From Mariprofundaceae bacterium (lineage in GTDB: Bacteria; Pseudomonadota; Zetaproteobacteria; Mariprofundales; Mariprofundaceae), in NCBI GenBank assembly GCA_027075825.1, contig JALSZZ010000334.1:1-7716 (forward strand): a stretch of 7,716 nt of DNA. The letters run 5' to 3'. Position 1 is the first letter of the stretch. Every line of letters starts with the position of its first letter. Positions 1 to 5,988 of this stretch are shown here, piece by piece. The notes under the pieces are model-generated. The model ran no database searches. It had not been told where the DNA came from and saw only the letters and a program-made list of their open reading frames with translations. Made by a program: the position numbers and the translations under genes.

Positions 1-620
1 GCCTGCAGCAGCAACTGGAAGAGGCGCAACAGCGTGTTAAACAGTTGCAGGACGAACTGAATACCGTCGCCGGCGCAGACGTGCAAGCCCAGCTCATGAA
101 AGTTCAGGCCAGCGCAGGCTGGGCAAAAGGTAAAGGCAAGCGTGATTTTGATCTGTTCATCCAGGGTCTGAAGGCTCTTCCCGGCGAAGATTTGCATCTG
201 GTGATTGATGCTACCGGCTCCATGCACGGGGCGACCAGCTTTTTGATTCCGGTGTTGCGCCTGATCGCCATTCGTTCAGGCAAAAAGCTTTCCTACGTCT
301 CCTGGTATGGCGACAGGCAAACGGGCACCTACCATGGCACCATGGGAGAAATGTTTGATCAGCTGATGAAAGACGCGCCTTTCGTAGGCACGGAAGAAAC
401 CATCGGCCACACCTTCAGTGAAATTGGCCGCAACAGCCCGCCGCCAGGCGCTTATATGCTGATCGGTGACGAACCATCAACCGACACCATTCATTATCAC
501 GCAATTCCCGCGCCGGTATTTACCCTGCCGCTGGGCAATCATGATTCGCGAACCGAAGTTGCTTTTCAGCGACTGGCTGAATATACAGGTGGCCGTATGC
601 TGCAAATTCAGTTAAAATGA
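1..620 (+). CDS. Coiled-coil / VWA-like domain protein, 5' end outside window
   Basis: The frame is open from the left edge (first complete codon at 3), so this is the C-terminal ~205 residues of a longer protein; the TTG at 45 is only an internal codon. The first ~30 residues are rich in Gln, Glu, Leu and Lys with heptad-like spacing (LQQQLEEAQQRVKQLQDEL), which suggests the end of a coiled coil. Then follows a von Willebrand A-like fold: a hydrophobic strand ending in LVIDATGSM (codons 207-221 encode the DxTxS metal-site signature) and a later strand ending in LIGDEP. The VWA family binds a divalent metal and mediates protein-protein contacts; no enzymatic role can be assigned. The stop codon overlaps the amgK start in an ATGA, so the two are likely co-translated. 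A single-domain call rests on the one motif plus the alternating strand/helix pattern; the specific family is not recognised. Confidence 0.75.
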   Translation, partial: LQQQLEEAQQRVKQLQDELNTVAGADVQAQLMKVQASAGWAKGKGKRDFDLFIQGLKALPGEDLHLVIDATGSMHGATSFLIPVLRLIAIRSGKKLSYVSWYGDRQTGTYHGTMGEMFDQLMKDAPFVGTEETIGHTFSEIGRNSPPPGAYMLIGDEPSTDTIHYHAIPAPVFTLPLGNHDSRTEVAFQRLAEYTGGRMLQIQLK

Positions 621-1648
621 ACAGGAAAGAGCGGCTATGGCAATGGCTGACCAATACCTTGCCCGGAGAAGCCTTTCGCCTTGAAACGCTGGCGGGCGAT
701 GCCTCTTTTCGCCACTATAGCCGCGTGATCAGGGAAAGTGGTGAAACCCTGATTCTGATGGATGCGCCGCCACCGCAGGAAGATGTTCGCCCCTTTTTGC
801 AACGGGCCGCAGAATTGCGTCAGGCAGGCGTGCGCACACCGCAGGTGCTTGCACAGCATGAGCAGCAAGGCTTTTTGCTGCTCGAAGATTTTGGTGATAT
901 GACCTGGGCGCAGGCTCTGCAGGAGGGGTATGAGCTGACACCGCTGCTGCATGATGCCCTGCGGCAATCACATGCCATGCAAGCGATTCCCGCATCTGTT
1001 TACCAGCGCTGGCCAGCTTTTGATAGCGAGCGAATCCGTCGCGAGTGCAGCCTGTGGACAGACTGGTTTTTGCCTTACATCGCCAGACAGGCGCTGACGG
1101 CAACAGTGCGGCAGCAAATGCTACAGAATCTGACCACCGTCTTCCTGCCACTAACGACGTTGCCACAGGTTGCCGTGCACCTGGACTTCCACAGCCGCAA
1201 TCTGATGCTGCCATCATCAGGCCTGCCGTTAGGCGTGATTGATTTTCAGGATGCCGTTGCCGGGCCTGTCACCTACGATCTCGCTTCACTGCTCTATGAC
1301 TGTTATCAGCAGTACCCGGAGCCTTTGCGCCATCAATGGAGCCTGCGTTTTTTTCATCAGCTACCACGGGCGCTGCAAGCTGCCTTCGATGATGCCACTC
1401 ACTGGCACCGCATACTGCAATTAACCGCCCTGCAACGCCACTTCAAGGCCATCGGTATTTTTGCCCGCCTGGCACACCGTGACGGCAAACAGCAGTTTCT
1501 GGCGGAAATCCCATTAACCTGCCAGCACATGCAGCAGGAACTGAATGTATTTTCCGGCATTATGCCACCGGCACTGCGTGAACTGGTTCTCAATAGCACA
1601 GAAAGCTTTCTTGAACATTTCGGGAATTCACTTACGATTTCAAGCTGA
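617..1648 (+). CDS. amgK: N-acetylmuramate/N-acetylglucosamine kinase (AmgK family)
   Basis: This 343-residue cytoplasmic protein belongs to the aminoglycoside-phosphotransferase fold. AmgK phosphorylates the anomeric carbon of MurNAc (and GlcNAc) with ATP, feeding the recycling route to UDP-MurNAc that bypasses de novo synthesis. Diagnostic features are GDASFRHYSRV near residue 27, LILMDAPPPQEDVRPF near 45-60, GFLLLEDFGD near 85-94, the catalytic loop HLDFHSRN at 188-195 (Asp190 and Asn195) and the metal-binding DFQDA starting at Asp209. The length matches the family (about 340). The ATG overlaps the stop of the upstream VWA-like gene (ATGA), supporting this start by translational coupling. 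In characterised AmgK/MurU systems the uridylyltransferase gene murU usually lies next to amgK; none is seen downstream here. Identification is strong at family level; sugar specificity is inferred. Confidence 0.88.
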   Translation: MNRKERLWQWLTNTLPGEAFRLETLAGDASFRHYSRVIRESGETLILMDAPPPQEDVRPFLQRAAELRQAGVRTPQVLAQHEQQGFLLLEDFGDMTWAQALQEGYELTPLLHDALRQSHAMQAIPASVYQRWPAFDSERIRRECSLWTDWFLPYIARQALTATVRQQMLQNLTTVFLPLTTLPQVAVHLDFHSRNLMLPSSGLPLGVIDFQDAVAGPVTYDLASLLYDCYQQYPEPLRHQWSLRFFHQLPRALQAAFDDATHWHRILQLTALQRHFKAIGIFARLAHRDGKQQFLAEIPLTCQHMQQELNVFSGIMPPALRELVLNSTESFLEHFGNSLTISS

Positions 1649-1734
1649 ACAATCTGTTAAAAATCGCACGAATCACTTGCAAAACGCTTGATGAATGGAC
1701 TGCAATACCACATCAGGAGCTTACAGGTGAGGCT

Positions 1735-1800
1735 ATGCGCCGAAGTTTCAGACTGGAAAGATGCCGATACGCAGCCAGAAGAGAAGCGCTGGAGGTTTAA
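1735..1800 (+). other. Possible 21-codon leader ORF before the DUF262 gene
   Basis: An ATG at 1735 opens a short Arg-rich reading frame (MRRSFRLERCRYAARREALEV) that stops 3 nt before the next gene's start. An AGGTGAGG just upstream could serve as a weak ribosome site. The same frame is open further upstream, so the start is uncertain. The Shine-Dalgarno of the DUF262 gene lies inside its last codons, so translation of one could affect the other. It could equally be chance; no homolog is recognised. Confidence 0.15.
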
Positions 1801-1803
1801 ACA

Positions 1804-3491
1804 ATGAATCACAGGTTCATGTCAATGGAACCCACCAACCAGACTTTTCAGGAATTGCTGAGTAATGGGGTGAGGTATATCGTACCGAGGTTTCAGCGTG
1901 ATTACACCTGGTATCAGGAACAATGGGAAGATTTATGGGCTGATATTGAAACCCTGGATCAGGAACATTTTCACTACATCGGCTACATTGTCTTGCAAAG
2001 AAAAGGCGCACACGATTTTGAAGTGGTGGATGGTCAGCAACGTCTGGTGACTCTGTCTTTGCTTGTTTTGGCAGCCATGCGCCAGCTCAGGCAGCTTGTT
2101 GACGCTGGCGTGGAAGCCACGGAAAACAGTGAGCGCATCCGTGTTTTAACCGAGCGTTTTATTGGTTCTAAAAATCCGATCTCGCTCAAAGTGGACAGTA
2201 AGCTTTCGCTCAACAGAAATAACGGTGCCTACTTTAAGGCGATTTGCTCCAATCTGGATGCGCCGCGTCGTCGCGGCCTCACCGTCACTAACCGGCTGTT
2301 GTACAAGGCCTTTGATTTCTTTTGCGAAAAAGAAATGGGTGACAGCGGCGCTGAGATTGCCAAATTTGTTGAGCAAGTGACATCCAGCATGGTATTTACC
2401 AAAATTGTGGTGCAGGATGATCTTAACGCCTACAAGGTATTTGAAACACTCAATGCTCGTGATGTCCAGCTTTCCACCCCCGATCTGATCAAAAACTACC
2501 TGTTCTCTGTCATCACCCGCAATCATGACGTGCCTGACGAAGACCTTGACGAACTGGACGCAGACTGGTCTGTAATTGTGGATCAGTTGGGAGAAAGCAA
2601 TTTTACGGATTTCATCCGTTACCATCATAATTTCCAGAAAACACTGGTAACCAAGAAAGATCTTTTCACCTCGGTCAGAAAGCTGACTGACACGCCTGAA
2701 TCGGCATACGCCTATCTGCGTTCATTAACCATCCACGCCCCTCTCTATGCATCGCTGCAAAACCCACATGATGGCAGGTGGGAACAACAACTGGATCACC
2801 AGCAATTGAGAGTCTTGAGAATTTATCTGGAGGGACTGCGTTTATTTAATATCAAGCAACCTTTTACCATACTGATGGCCGCCTTCACAACATTCTCAAA
2901 GGATGAGTTCATCAAGCTGGCAAAATACCTGTATGTTCTTTCCATCCGCTACAACGTGATCTGTCACCAATCAGCCAATGAGCAGGAAAAAGCCTATAAT
3001 CAAATCGCCATAAAAATCCATACCGGAGATTTTTCTCGTGCCAGTCATGTAAAAAACAGCGAGCAATTCAAACGTCTCTACCCGAAAGATGATAGCTTTA
3101 TCAACAGCTTCGGGTTCCATAAAATGCCCGGCAGGCAAACAGCAAAAAAGATTCGTTTCCTGCTGTCACAAATCGAATCCCATCTTGGTCATCAGACAGA
3201 TTACATAAAAACGACACTGGAGCACGTTTGCCCCTACCATCCCGATGAGCATTGGCACGATTATTTTGGTGAAGGCATCAATGACATACAGGATCGCCTT
3301 GGTAATATGGTATTACTGGATGTTGACCACCTGAAACGCGCTGAATTCACCGACAAAAAAAGGCTTACAGTACAAGCCACTTCATGCTTGCCAAAAAGGT
3401 AGCTGAATACGCAGAGTGGAACCTGCAAAACCTGAACGATTATCAGGCATGGCTTGGCAGAAAAGCGGCAGAAACCTGGCAGGTGGAGTAA
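1804..3491 (+). pseudogene. DUF262 + DUF1524 (GmrSD-like) protein, frameshifted near the C-terminus
   Basis: GmrSD-type proteins are modification-dependent (type IV) restriction enzymes: the DUF262 part is a ParB-like nucleotide-using domain and the DUF1524 part a His-Me finger (HNH-like) nuclease. Here both are in one chain. DUF262 hallmarks are PRFQRDYTW (28-36), the YIGYIVLQ strand and DGQQR (76-80). The DUF1524 part starts with LEHVCPYHP (Glu473-His474) and continues to RLGNMVLL (499-506). The uninterrupted frame ends at 3402 (532 residues) with a non-family tail TVQATSCLPKR. In the -1 frame, from AAG at 3360, the expected family ending continues (KAYSTSHFMLAKK, AEYAEW, WLGRKAAETW) to a TAA at 3489-3491, giving 562 residues. 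The switch point is seven A at 3355-3361; one extra A would restore the gene. GGAGG at 1791-1795, 8 nt before ATG 1804, supports the start. The gene looks more AT-rich than its neighbours, consistent with acquisition as a defence gene. Whether it is dead, slippage-expressed or a sequencing error is open. Confidence 0.85.
3355..3378 (+). other. A7 slip site followed directly by a small stem-loop
   Basis: Seven A (3355-3361) are followed at once by GGCTT (3362-3366), a 7-nt loop and AAGCC (3374-3378), a perfect 5-bp stem. The run ends AAAAAAAG, which contains A-AAA-AAG as in dnaX, but in the incoming frame the codons are AAA AAA AGG. A tandem slip would therefore need an imperfect re-pairing on AGG, and the stem has no spacer, unlike classical signals. 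Transcript slippage on the A run, or a plain indel, fits at least as well. Confidence 0.4.
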
Positions 3492-3497
3492 TTAGTC

Positions 3498-3523
3498 TGC
3501 CAGGAGTCTGTCAGACTGTGGCA
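3498..3523. terminator. Hairpin at the left end of the mini-element
   Basis: TGCCA (3498-3502) and AGTCTG (3505-3510) pair with CAGACT (3512-3517) and TGGCA (3519-3523), giving a stem of 5 + 6 bp with a small bulge, 6 bp after the restored stop of the DUF262 gene. No T tract follows on the + strand, so it is not a standard intrinsic terminator. It overlaps the inverted repeat of the mini-element and may simply be part of it. Confidence 0.3.
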
Positions 3524-3663
3524 ATCGTCACGAGAAATAGCGGAATCGGGTCAAATATACGGCCCGTTTGCGGCGAATAGCAGCGCTGTTTAACAAAGAC
3601 AGGGCGAAGATTTGACCAATATCCGGTTTTTCGTAGCAGATTTGCCAAAGCCCGACAGACTCC
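3503..3663. mobile_element. 161-bp MITE-like palindromic element with 22-bp terminal inverted repeats
   Basis: The left end starts GGAGTCTGTC (3503-3512) and the right end finishes with its exact complement GACAGACTCC (3654-3663). Extending inward, the ends match at 19 of 22 positions. Exactly 46 bp in from each end an 8-bp GGTCAAAT/ATTTGACC pair recurs (3549-3556 and 3610-3617), and the centre holds CAGCGCTG (3581-3588), so most of the element has imperfect dyad symmetry. There is no credible ORF inside, and no convincing target duplication is seen. This architecture fits a non-autonomous miniature element or the fused ends of a deleted IS; the parent family is not recognised. It lies between two convergent genes, where its folded RNA might also act as a transcription end. 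Confidence 0.6.
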
Positions 3664-3680
3664 CGGAGGCAACAAGGTGT

Positions 3681-3917
3681 TTACTTCTCCTCTTTCTTGT
3701 CACCCTTCTTGTGGTCTGCGCATGGGTTCTTGTCCGCGCATGGGTTCTTGTCCGCGCAAGGGTTGGCTGCGCATGGGTTCTTGTCCGCGCAAGGATTGGC
3801 TGCGCATGGATTCTTGCCTGCGCAAGGGTTGGCCTCATGGGCACTGGCAGTCATCGGCAGCATGGCAGCCGCCGCGAACAAGCTGGTAATGGCAATATGA
3901 ATCAAGCTCTTTTTCAT
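3681..3917 (-). CDS. Exported small protein with seven NPCA cysteine repeats
   Basis: This 78-residue protein has a clear Sec signal peptide: MKKS, a hydrophobic core to about residue 20, and an Ala-x-Ala site (TASA, cleavage after ~26). The mature ~52 residues are almost entirely Asn-Pro-Cys-Ala units joined by GK, A, DK or DHK, with Cys at 32, 38, 43, 49, 54, 60 and 66 (spacings of 5 or 6), and end in a Lys/Asp/Glu-rich tail (KKGDKKEEK). Evenly spaced Cys in a short exported protein suggests metal (for example copper) binding or disulfide cross-linking, but this is inference. The start at 3917 is chosen because AGGAG (3929-3925) lies 7 nt upstream and the signal peptide begins there; the in-frame ATG at 3986 would put 23 odd residues before it. 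The gene is convergent with the DUF262 gene and divergent from the tRNA operon. Confidence 0.8.
   Translation of the reverse strand: MKKSLIHIAITSLFAAAAMLPMTASAHEANPCAGKNPCAANPCADKNPCAANPCADKNPCADKNPCADHKKGDKKEEK
3718..3834. repeat. Tandem 18/15-bp array encoding the NPCA units
   Basis: Read on the + strand, units gcgcatgggttcttgtcc (18 bp) and gcgcaagggttggct (15 bp) follow in the order 18-18-15-18-15-18-15 with a few substitutions, mostly near the 5' end of the gene. The higher-order 33-bp unit suggests growth by slippage or unequal recombination, always in whole codons so the frame is kept. There are no unique spacers, so it is not a CRISPR array. Confidence 0.9.
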
Positions 3918-4253
3918 TAATGAACTCCTGTAAAAGATTGATGAAGCGTCCAAAGCTTCTGAAAGAAAGACTTCCCCCTCTTCCATTGGCAGAAACCTTC
4001 ATCTGCGAGGAGTCGCCGACAAGGTGGAATTATTACACGGCTGTCACCGACTGGGTTGCAACGGTGCCTGATAACGAAAAGTAAGTGGCGTTGACACAGG
4101 CCTGTTGTTAACCAAACCCGGATCCCCGACATCAAGTCGTGCTCCCGGTGCGGATGCCCGTGATTCAAACTCATTCCGGTGACGCTGATGTTTTGATCAT
4201 GCAAAAAAGTGTTGACAGCCGAAAAGGCAACGCTAAAGTTCGCCTCGCTCGAC
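3918..4253. other. Divergent intergenic region between the NPCA gene and the tRNA operon
   Basis: No supported gene lies here. On the minus strand the 5' leader of the NPCA gene may be about 100 nt long: an extended -10-like TG-T-AATAAT is read at 4037-4029, without a good -35. On the + strand, a TTGACA at 4091-4096 has no suitable -10 partner, while TTGACA at 4212-4217 belongs to the tRNA promoter. The remainder shows no strong hairpin with a T tract. Confidence 0.5.
4212..4239 (+). promoter_or_regulatory. Sigma-70 promoter of the tRNA-Gly/tRNA-Cys operon
   Basis: A perfect -35 TTGACA (4212-4217) is followed after 16 nt by TAAAGT (4234-4239, 4/6 match to the -10 consensus). The next bases are GC-rich (CGCCTCGCTC), the discriminator type typical of stable-RNA promoters under stringent control. 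The expected start, near 4246, lies a few bases before tRNA-Gly at 4254. Confidence 0.65.
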
Positions 4254-4329
4254 GCGGGTATAGCTCAGCTGGTAGAGCGCAACCTTGCCAAGGTTGAGGT
4301 CACCGGTTCGAACCCGGTTACCCGCTCCA
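4254..4329 (+). tRNA. tRNA-Gly (GCC)
   Basis: The 76-nt cloverleaf includes an encoded CCA. The acceptor GCGGGTA (4254-4260) pairs with TACCCGC, the anticodon arm CAACC-TTGCCAA-GGTTG carries GCC, the T arm is CCGGTTCGAACCCGG, and discriminator T plus CCA ends at 4329. It reads GGC/GGU codons. The Gly-Cys order recalls the glyW-cysT arrangement of enterobacteria; no Leu tRNA follows here. Confidence 0.97.
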
Positions 4330-4334
4330 GTCCC

Positions 4335-4368
4335 AGAGGGGAGGCTTTGTCCTCCTCTCTTTTTCTTT
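4335..4368 (+). terminator. Terminator-like hairpin between the two tRNA genes
   Basis: AGAGGGGAGG (4335-4344) pairs with CCTCCTCTCT (4351-4360) over 10 bp with one G-U pair and a 6-nt loop, followed by TTTTCTTT. This has the form of an intrinsic terminator, yet it sits in the 45-nt spacer before tRNA-Cys, for which no separate promoter is visible. It may reduce Cys tRNA output or act in processing of the precursor. Confidence 0.65.
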
Positions 4369-4374
4369 GCAGAT

Positions 4375-4449
4375 GGCAGGGTGGCTCAGTGGTACGGCGG
4401 AGGACTGCAAATCCTTTATTCGCGAGTTCGATTCTCGCCCCTGCCTCCA
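4375..4449 (+). tRNA. tRNA-Cys (GCA)
   Basis: The 75-nt cloverleaf includes an encoded CCA. The acceptor GGCAGGG (4375-4381) pairs with CCCTGCC, the anticodon arm reads GAGGA-CTGCAAA-TCCTT with anticodon GCA, and the T arm is GCGAG-TTCGATT-CTCGC. Discriminator T and CCA end at 4449. Only the tRNA-Gly promoter, on the far side of a terminator-like hairpin, is apparent upstream. Confidence 0.97.
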
Positions 4450-4572
4450 TCTCCCGGGGCATTCACATCTGTTAAAAACACATGATTCACCTCAGTTCTG
4501 TTTGATTTTCTTCACGCACGGCAAACTGCTGCTCAATGCACCGGATGCATGCCGCAAAACGATCGTAATCTT

Positions 4573-4600
4573 TTGACACCTGAATAAAAAAACGCAACAT
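4573..4600 (+). promoter_or_regulatory. Candidate promoter of the M23-kdsD-kdsC operon
   Basis: A perfect TTGACA (4573-4578) is followed, after 16 nt, by the weak -10 candidate CAACAT (4595-4600). The leader downstream contains a GCCC-GGTGA-GGGC stem (4607-4619) before the ribosome site. The -35 match is strong and the -10 poor, so this is tentative. Confidence 0.35.
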
Positions 4601-4630
4601 ACGGCAGCCCGGTGAGGGCATTTTGTGTTC

Positions 4631-4657
4631 AGGAGTTGCATGTGCAACAAAAGATGA
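4631..4657 (+). promoter_or_regulatory. Ribosome site, start-codon hairpin and 5-codon minicistron of the M23 gene
   Basis: AGGAG (4631-4635) stands 6 nt before an in-frame GTG (4642), the preferred start. The same site is 4 nt from an out-of-frame ATG (4640), which opens ATG TGC AAC AAA AGA TGA; its stop overlaps the next in-frame ATG (4654) as ATGA. The inverted repeat GTTGC-ATGT-GCAAC (4635-4648) covers the start region and could fold over it. Confidence 0.5.
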
Positions 4658-5988
4658 TCCGTTCTCTTTCACTGAAAGAGCAAACCCTGGGGGACACCCT
4701 CTCCCGCTTCAGTCGCTATTGGTGGTTGATATGGAAGCGCACACCAGTTCACCATCCCCGAAAACTTGTCCCTTATCTTTCCGTATTTTTATTCCTGCTG
4801 GCAATGCTGCCGGGCGAGGATGTCCGCGCCAGCATTCGCGTGCCGCATGTGGAGTGGCTGGATGCCGTACCTGAAGCCTCACCTGTCGGCAAGCCGTGGG
4901 ATCATATCCTGCAACAAGGCGATGTCAGCAGCAGCGTTTTGCAAACCATGGGTTTCAGTTATCAGGACGTGCTGGATATGAGCAAGGCCAGCAAGGCGGT
5001 GTTTCCCTTTCGCAAAATGCGCAGTGGCCATCGTCTGCAACGTCAGAATGAGGGTGATGTCATCCGCGTGTTGTACGATGTCGATGCTGAGCAACAGTTG
5101 CAACTGGAAAAACAGGCCGATGGCAACTGGCAGGCGAGCATGCAGCCACGGCCATTGCGGCGCTTCCGTCATTACGCGCATGGCGTGATTCATAACAGTC
5201 TGTTTGTGGACGCTGGCAAAGCAGGTCTGGATGAGCGAACCACCATGGCGCTGATCGACGTTTTTGCCTGGGATATTGATTTCGCTCGTAACCTGCGTGA
5301 AGGCGATACCTTTGATGTGTATTATGAAGAAGCCTGGGATGAGCGGGGGCAGCTTGTCAGCTCGGCCATTATTGCCGCTGAGTTCGTCAACCGGGGCAAA
5401 CATTACACAGCAGTTCGCTACACCAGTAAAAAAGGCAAAACCGGTTATTATGCCCTCGATGGCTCCAACCTGAAAAAGGATTTTCTCAAGGCACCGGTCA
5501 AATATTCACGCATTTCTTCGCGTTTTTCGCGTGCCAGAAAGCATCCGATTCTCGGCTACACGCGGGCGCATAAAGGCGTGGATTATGCAGCGCCGACAGG
5601 AACACCTATCCACGCTGTGGCTGATGGCGTGGTCAGGGAAGCTGGCCGCCACGGTGGCTATGGCCGCTATATACGCATTGACCACCGGCACGGCATCAAT
5701 ACCCGTTACGGGCATCTGAGCCGTTATGGCAAAGGCATTCATCGTGGTGTGCATGTAACACAGGGCCAGGTGATCGGCTATGTTGGCATGAGTGGACTGG
5801 CAACGGGGCCACATCTGCATTTTGAATACCGCCTGGGCAACAAAGCCATCAATCCGCTGAGCGTGCGCAGTCATGCTGGCGAACCGATTGCGACCAGTGA
5901 AATGCCACGCTACAAAACAGCTTCCCGACGCATCTATCAGGTGTTAAAGCGTTATGCCGAAAATCTGAACAACAGCCAATGGGGATGA
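4642..5988 (+). CDS. Membrane-anchored M23 (LytM) murein endopeptidase, MepM/ShyA-like
   Basis: From GTG 4642 the protein has 448 residues. A basic, cytoplasmic N-tail (to ~41) precedes one hydrophobic segment (KLVPYLSVFLFLLAML, ~41-56), either a membrane anchor or an uncleaved signal. A middle region (~90-290) resembles the N-terminal regulatory domains of MepM/Csd3-type enzymes. The C-terminal Zn peptidase domain is complete: HKGVD (His310, Asp314), YGHLS (His358) and HLHFE (His391, His393). Family members cut D-Ala-mDAP crosslinks of peptidoglycan in the periplasm, allowing wall growth. GTG is chosen over the GTG at 4612 because of AGGAG at 4631-4635; ATG 4654 is the alternative. Its stop overlaps the kdsD start, so a hydrolase and Kdo synthesis are co-translated. 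The function is strongly supported at family level; the exact ortholog is not fixed. Confidence 0.9.
   Translation: MQQKMIRSLSLKEQTLGDTLSRFSRYWWLIWKRTPVHHPRKLVPYLSVFLFLLAMLPGEDVRASIRVPHVEWLDAVPEASPVGKPWDHILQQGDVSSSVLQTMGFSYQDVLDMSKASKAVFPFRKMRSGHRLQRQNEGDVIRVLYDVDAEQQLQLEKQADGNWQASMQPRPLRRFRHYAHGVIHNSLFVDAGKAGLDERTTMALIDVFAWDIDFARNLREGDTFDVYYEEAWDERGQLVSSAIIAAEFVNRGKHYTAVRYTSKKGKTGYYALDGSNLKKDFLKAPVKYSRISSRFSRARKHPILGYTRAHKGVDYAAPTGTPIHAVADGVVREAGRHGGYGRYIRIDHRHGINTRYGHLSRYGKGIHRGVHVTQGQVIGYVGMSGLATGPHLHFEYRLGNKAINPLSVRSHAGEPIATSEMPRYKTASRRIYQVLKRYAENLNNSQWG

Noticed and set aside
729..1217. 162-codon open frame on the minus strand within amgK
   Set aside because: It lies wholly opposite a strongly identified gene, has no recognisable domain, and is explained by the GC-rich codon pattern of amgK.
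3718..3834. CRISPR-like repeat array
   Set aside because: Units of 18 and 15 bp are directly adjacent without unique spacers and keep the reading frame, so this is a coding tandem repeat.
3612..3920. Plus-strand frames with repeated VRAWVLVRA- or HGFLSA-type units
   Set aside because: They are antisense readings of the NPCA tandem array. The minus-strand frame has a good Shine-Dalgarno and a signal peptide; these do not.
3918..3986. Longer N-terminus of the NPCA protein from the ATG at 3986
   Set aside because: It would place 23 mostly polar residues before a textbook signal peptide, and the Shine-Dalgarno supports 3917.
4091..4119. Promoter from TTGACA at 4091-4096
   Set aside because: No -10-like hexamer at 15-19 nt downstream, and the tRNA promoter at 4212 is much better placed.
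4209..4485. Short open frames across the two tRNA genes
   Set aside because: They run through clear cloverleaf tRNA genes on both strands and are artefacts of them.
4487..4600. Minus-strand frame starting MLRFFIQVSKDYDRF, beside tRNA-Cys
   Set aside because: The residues look protein-like, but there is no ribosome site, the longer start at 4672 overlaps the M23 gene, and no family is recognised. Not enough to call a gene.
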